From assembly GCA_017430945.1 (NCBI GenBank), contig JAFRMB010000161.1:1-22074 (forward strand): a stretch of DNA of 22,074 nucleotides. The letters run 5' to 3'. The first letter of the stretch is position 1. Each line of letters begins with the position of its first letter. Below, piece after piece: positions 19,819 to 22,074 of this stretch. Position numbers and translations under genes: made by a program. This DNA is from Clostridia bacterium. Its GTDB lineage: Bacteria; Bacillota_A; Clostridia; Christensenellales; Aristaeellaceae. The notes under the pieces were generated by a model that saw only the letters and a program-made list of their open reading frames with translations, made no database searches and was not told the origin of the DNA.

Positions 19819-21891
19819 GTGGCGAGAACACATTCACTGGAGCATGTACGCAACATCGGCATCATGGCGCACATCGATGCCGGCAAGACGACGACCTCCG
19901 AGCGTATCCTCTATTACACCGGCCGCACCCATCGGATCGGCGAGGTCCATGAGGGCATGGCGACGATGGACTGGATGGTCCAGGAGCAGGAGCGCGGCAT
20001 CACCATCACCTCTGCGGCAACGACATGTGAATGGCGCGGCCACCAGATCAACCTGATCGATACCCCCGGCCACGTCGACTTTACTGTCGAGGTGGAGCGC
20101 TCGCTGCGCGTACTGGATGGCGCTGTCTGCGTGTTCTGCGCAAAGGGCGGCGTTGAGCCCCAGTCCGAAACGGTCTGGCGTCAGGCCGACAAGTACGATG
20201 TGCCCCGCATTGCCTATGTCAACAAAATGGACATCGTGGGCGCCGACTTCTTTCGCGTGGTGAACATGATGCGGGATCGGCTGCAGACCAACGCCGTACC
20301 GATCCAGATCCCGATCGGAGCCGAGGCAAGCTTCGTGGGCCTGGTAGACCTCGTCAAGATGAAGGCCGAGATCTACGTCGACGAGATGGGTACGACCATG
20401 GACGAGACGGACATCCCCGCCGATCTCCGAGAGACGGCAGAGGAGTATCGCGCCAAGATGGTCGAGGCGGCGGCTGAAGCGGACGATGAGCTGATGATGA
20501 AGTATCTGGACGGTGAGGAGCTGACCACCGCAGAGATCAAATCAGGCATCCGCAAGGCCACCATCGCAGGAACGATGACGCCGGTGCTGTGCGGCACTTC
20601 CTATCGAAACAAGGGCGTCCAGCCACTGCTGGACGGCATCGTCGATTATCTGCCTTCTCCGGTGGACATTCCCCCCGTCAAGGGAAAGCGTCCGGGAAAG
20701 GACGACGAGATCACGCGGGAGGCTTCGGACGACGCGCCCTTCTCCGCGCTGGTGTTCAAGATCATGGCGGATGAGTTCGTCGGCAAGCTGGCTTTCCTGC
20801 GCGTCTATTCCGGAACGCTCAAGACCGGCTCCTACGTCTACAACTCGGTCAAGGGCAAGCGCGAACGCGTCGGACGCATCCTGAGGATGCACGCCAACCA
20901 TCGCGAGGAGATCGATGAGATCCGGGCCGGCGACATCGCCGCCGTGGTCGGCATGAAGGATACCACCACCGGAGATACGATCTGCGTGGAGGGCAAGCCG
21001 ATCATCCTGGAGTCCATGGAATTCCCGGACCCCGTCATCCGCGTGGCCATCGAGCCCAAGACCAAAGCGGGCCAGGACAAACTGAGCCTGGCGTTGGTGC
21101 GGCTGGCCGAGGAGGATCCCACTTTCAAGACCTATACGGACGAGTCGACCGGCCAGACCATCATCGCGGGCATGGGCGAGCTGCACCTGGAGATCATCGT
21201 CGACAGGTTGCTGCGCGAGTTCCGCGTGGAGGCGACGGTCGGCAAGCCCCAGGTGGCCTACAAGGAGTGCATCCGCAAGCGTTCGAAGGCCGAGGGGCGC
21301 TATGTGCGGCAGACCGGCGGGCACGGCCAGTTCGGCCACTGCGTCATCGAGATCTACCCGCGCGAAGCCGGCGCCGGCTACGAGTTCAACAATAAGATCG
21401 TCGGCGGCGTCATACCGAAGGAGTACATCCCGGCCATCGATCAGGGCATCCGGGAGGCGGCTCTGTCCGGTGCCGTGGGCGGTTATGAGGTCATGGACTT
21501 TGGCGTCGATCTGCTTGACGGAAGCTATCACGAGGTCGACTCATCCGAGATGGCGTTCAAGATCGCGGGTTCCATGGCCTTCAAGGAAGCGCTGCGCAAA
21601 GCGGATTCTTCGCTGCTCGAGCCGATGATGAAGATCGAAGTCGTCGTGCCTGACGAGTACATGGGCGACGTCATGGGCGACATCTCAGCGCGGCGCGGGC
21701 GCGTGACTGGCATGGACGCACACGCGGGCCTGCACTCCATCGACGGCATCGTGCCGCTCAGCGAGATGTTCGGCTACGCGACTGACCTGCGCAGCAAGAC
21801 GCAGGGCCGCGGCAACTACAGCATGCAATTCGAGCACTACGAAGAGGTGCCGCAGAACATTGCTGAGAAGATACTCGGACGGCATTATTGA
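19819..21891 (+). CDS. fusA: Elongation factor G
   Basis: This 690-aa GTPase drives ribosomal translocation and, with RRF, recycling. The GTP-binding motifs are [10 protein letters not shown] (17-26), DTPGH (81-85) with the catalytic His85, and NKMD (135-138). Domains II-V follow in standard order. The domain IV region contains TGGHGQFGH, where the more common form is GGRGQYGH. The start is GTG at 19819, giving the usual MAR-x-SLE-x-RNIGI beginning; an in-frame TTG at 19783 would add an unconserved 12 residues. The ribosome-binding site is weak (AAGTAGG, 9-nt spacing), so translation might depend on the RNA structure upstream. It is in the str operon, 44 nt before tuf. Confidence 0.97.
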   Translation: MARTHSLEHVRNIGIMAHIDAGKTTTSERILYYTGRTHRIGEVHEGMATMDWMVQEQERGITITSAATTCEWRGHQINLIDTPGHVDFTVEVERSLRVLDGAVCVFCAKGGVEPQSETVWRQADKYDVPRIAYVNKMDIVGADFFRVVNMMRDRLQTNAVPIQIPIGAEASFVGLVDLVKMKAEIYVDEMGTTMDETDIPADLRETAEEYRAKMVEAAAEADDELMMKYLDGEELTTAEIKSGIRKATIAGTMTPVLCGTSYRNKGVQPLLDGIVDYLPSPVDIPPVKGKRPGKDDEITREASDDAPFSALVFKIMADEFVGKLAFLRVYSGTLKTGSYVYNSVKGKRERVGRILRMHANHREEIDEIRAGDIAAVVGMKDTTTGDTICVEGKPIILESMEFPDPVIRVAIEPKTKAGQDKLSLALVRLAEEDPTFKTYTDESTGQTIIAGMGELHLEIIVDRLLREFRVEATVGKPQVAYKECIRKRSKAEGRYVRQTGGHGQFGHCVIEIYPREAGAGYEFNNKIVGGVIPKEYIPAIDQGIREAALSGAVGGYEVMDFGVDLLDGSYHEVDSSEMAFKIAGSMAFKEALRKADSSLLEPMMKIEVVVPDEYMGDVMGDISARRGRVTGMDAHAGLHSIDGIVPLSEMFGYATDLRSKTQGRGNYSMQFEHYEEVPQNIAEKILGRHY

Positions 21892-21935
21892 GCACAGCTC
21901 GGGAGGACCAATCACGATAACTGGAGGGAAAGACA

Positions 21936-22074
21936 ATGGCAAAGGCAAAATTTGAGCGCACGAAGCCGCATGTGAACATCGGCACGATCGGTCACGTGGA
22001 CCATGGCAAGACGACGCTGACGGCGGCGATCACGATGGCGCTGGCGCAGGTCGGCGGCGCGGAAGCGATGCGTT
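21936..22074 (+). CDS. tuf: Elongation factor Tu, N-terminal part (cut by window end)
   Basis: The first 46 codons of EF-Tu are present. The start [20 protein letters not shown] and the P-loop [10 protein letters not shown] are diagnostic. EF-Tu delivers aminoacyl-tRNA to the ribosome. GGAGGG (21922-21927) lies 8 nt ahead of the ATG. Its position directly after fusA completes the classical rpsL-rpsG-fusA-tuf order. The rest lies beyond the window. Confidence 0.97.
   Translation, partial: MAKAKFERTKPHVNIGTIGHVDHGKTTLTAAITMALAQVGGAEAMR

Noticed and set aside
20542..21531. 329-aa reading frame antisense to fusA
   Set aside because: Shadow of EF-G with biased composition and no start signal.

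Overview
This is an ordinary-density bacterial chromosome segment of about 60% G+C. It most likely comes from an uncultured, high-GC member of the Firmicutes/Clostridia. The evidence is a T-box leader with a Phe specifier ahead of pheST, a type II (DHH) pyrophosphatase with regulatory CBS/DRTGG domains, a membrane Ser/Thr kinase, an L7Ae-like gene leading the str operon, a short clostridial-type S12, strong AGGAGG ribosome-binding sites, and TTGACA/TATAAT promoters. Genus-level placement is not possible from the sequence alone. No IS element, prophage, CRISPR array or rRNA was seen.

Layout. 1-175: a tRNA-Val(GAC) transcription unit with its own promoter and terminator. 249-1367: glf (UDP-galactopyranose mutase), convergent with 1434-3824 (-), a class A penicillin-binding protein; a 13-bp hairpin separates them. 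4207-4473 (-): an orphan 88-aa two-helix membrane protein behind a perfect consensus promoter. 4813-7824 (-): a two-gene unit encoding a Ser/Thr kinase fused through one membrane helix to a VanW domain, then a 426-aa protein of unknown function. 8022-13457 (+), divergent from the kinase: CBS pyrophosphatase, then a T-box-controlled pheS-pheT pair. 13591-14988 (+): a COG2509-type FAD oxidoreductase. 15107-17967 (-): two paralogous secreted SH3-repeat proteins. 18193-22074 (+): the str operon, L7Ae-like protein, rpsL, rpsG, fusA and the start of tuf.

Functional themes. Translation: PheRS charges tRNA-Phe and releases PPi, which the neighbouring pyrophosphatase can hydrolyse; the str operon supplies S12, S7, EF-G and EF-Tu. 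Envelope: glf, PBP1A, the kinase-VanW protein and the SH3 proteins all point to cell-wall and surface work.

Most interesting signals. The str operon has unusually long gaps (101, 214 and 222 nt), all with base-pairing potential. The rpsG-fusA gap can fold into a compact 110-nt four-way junction with stems of 11, 8, 8 and 5 bp, a candidate undescribed regulatory RNA. Other points are the kinase-VanW fusion, an S12 carrying Arg at position 88 (a known streptomycin-resistance substitution elsewhere), and a recurrent GGCTGCC/GGCAGCC hairpin core downstream of genes. All structure calls are by eye and have not been folded computationally.
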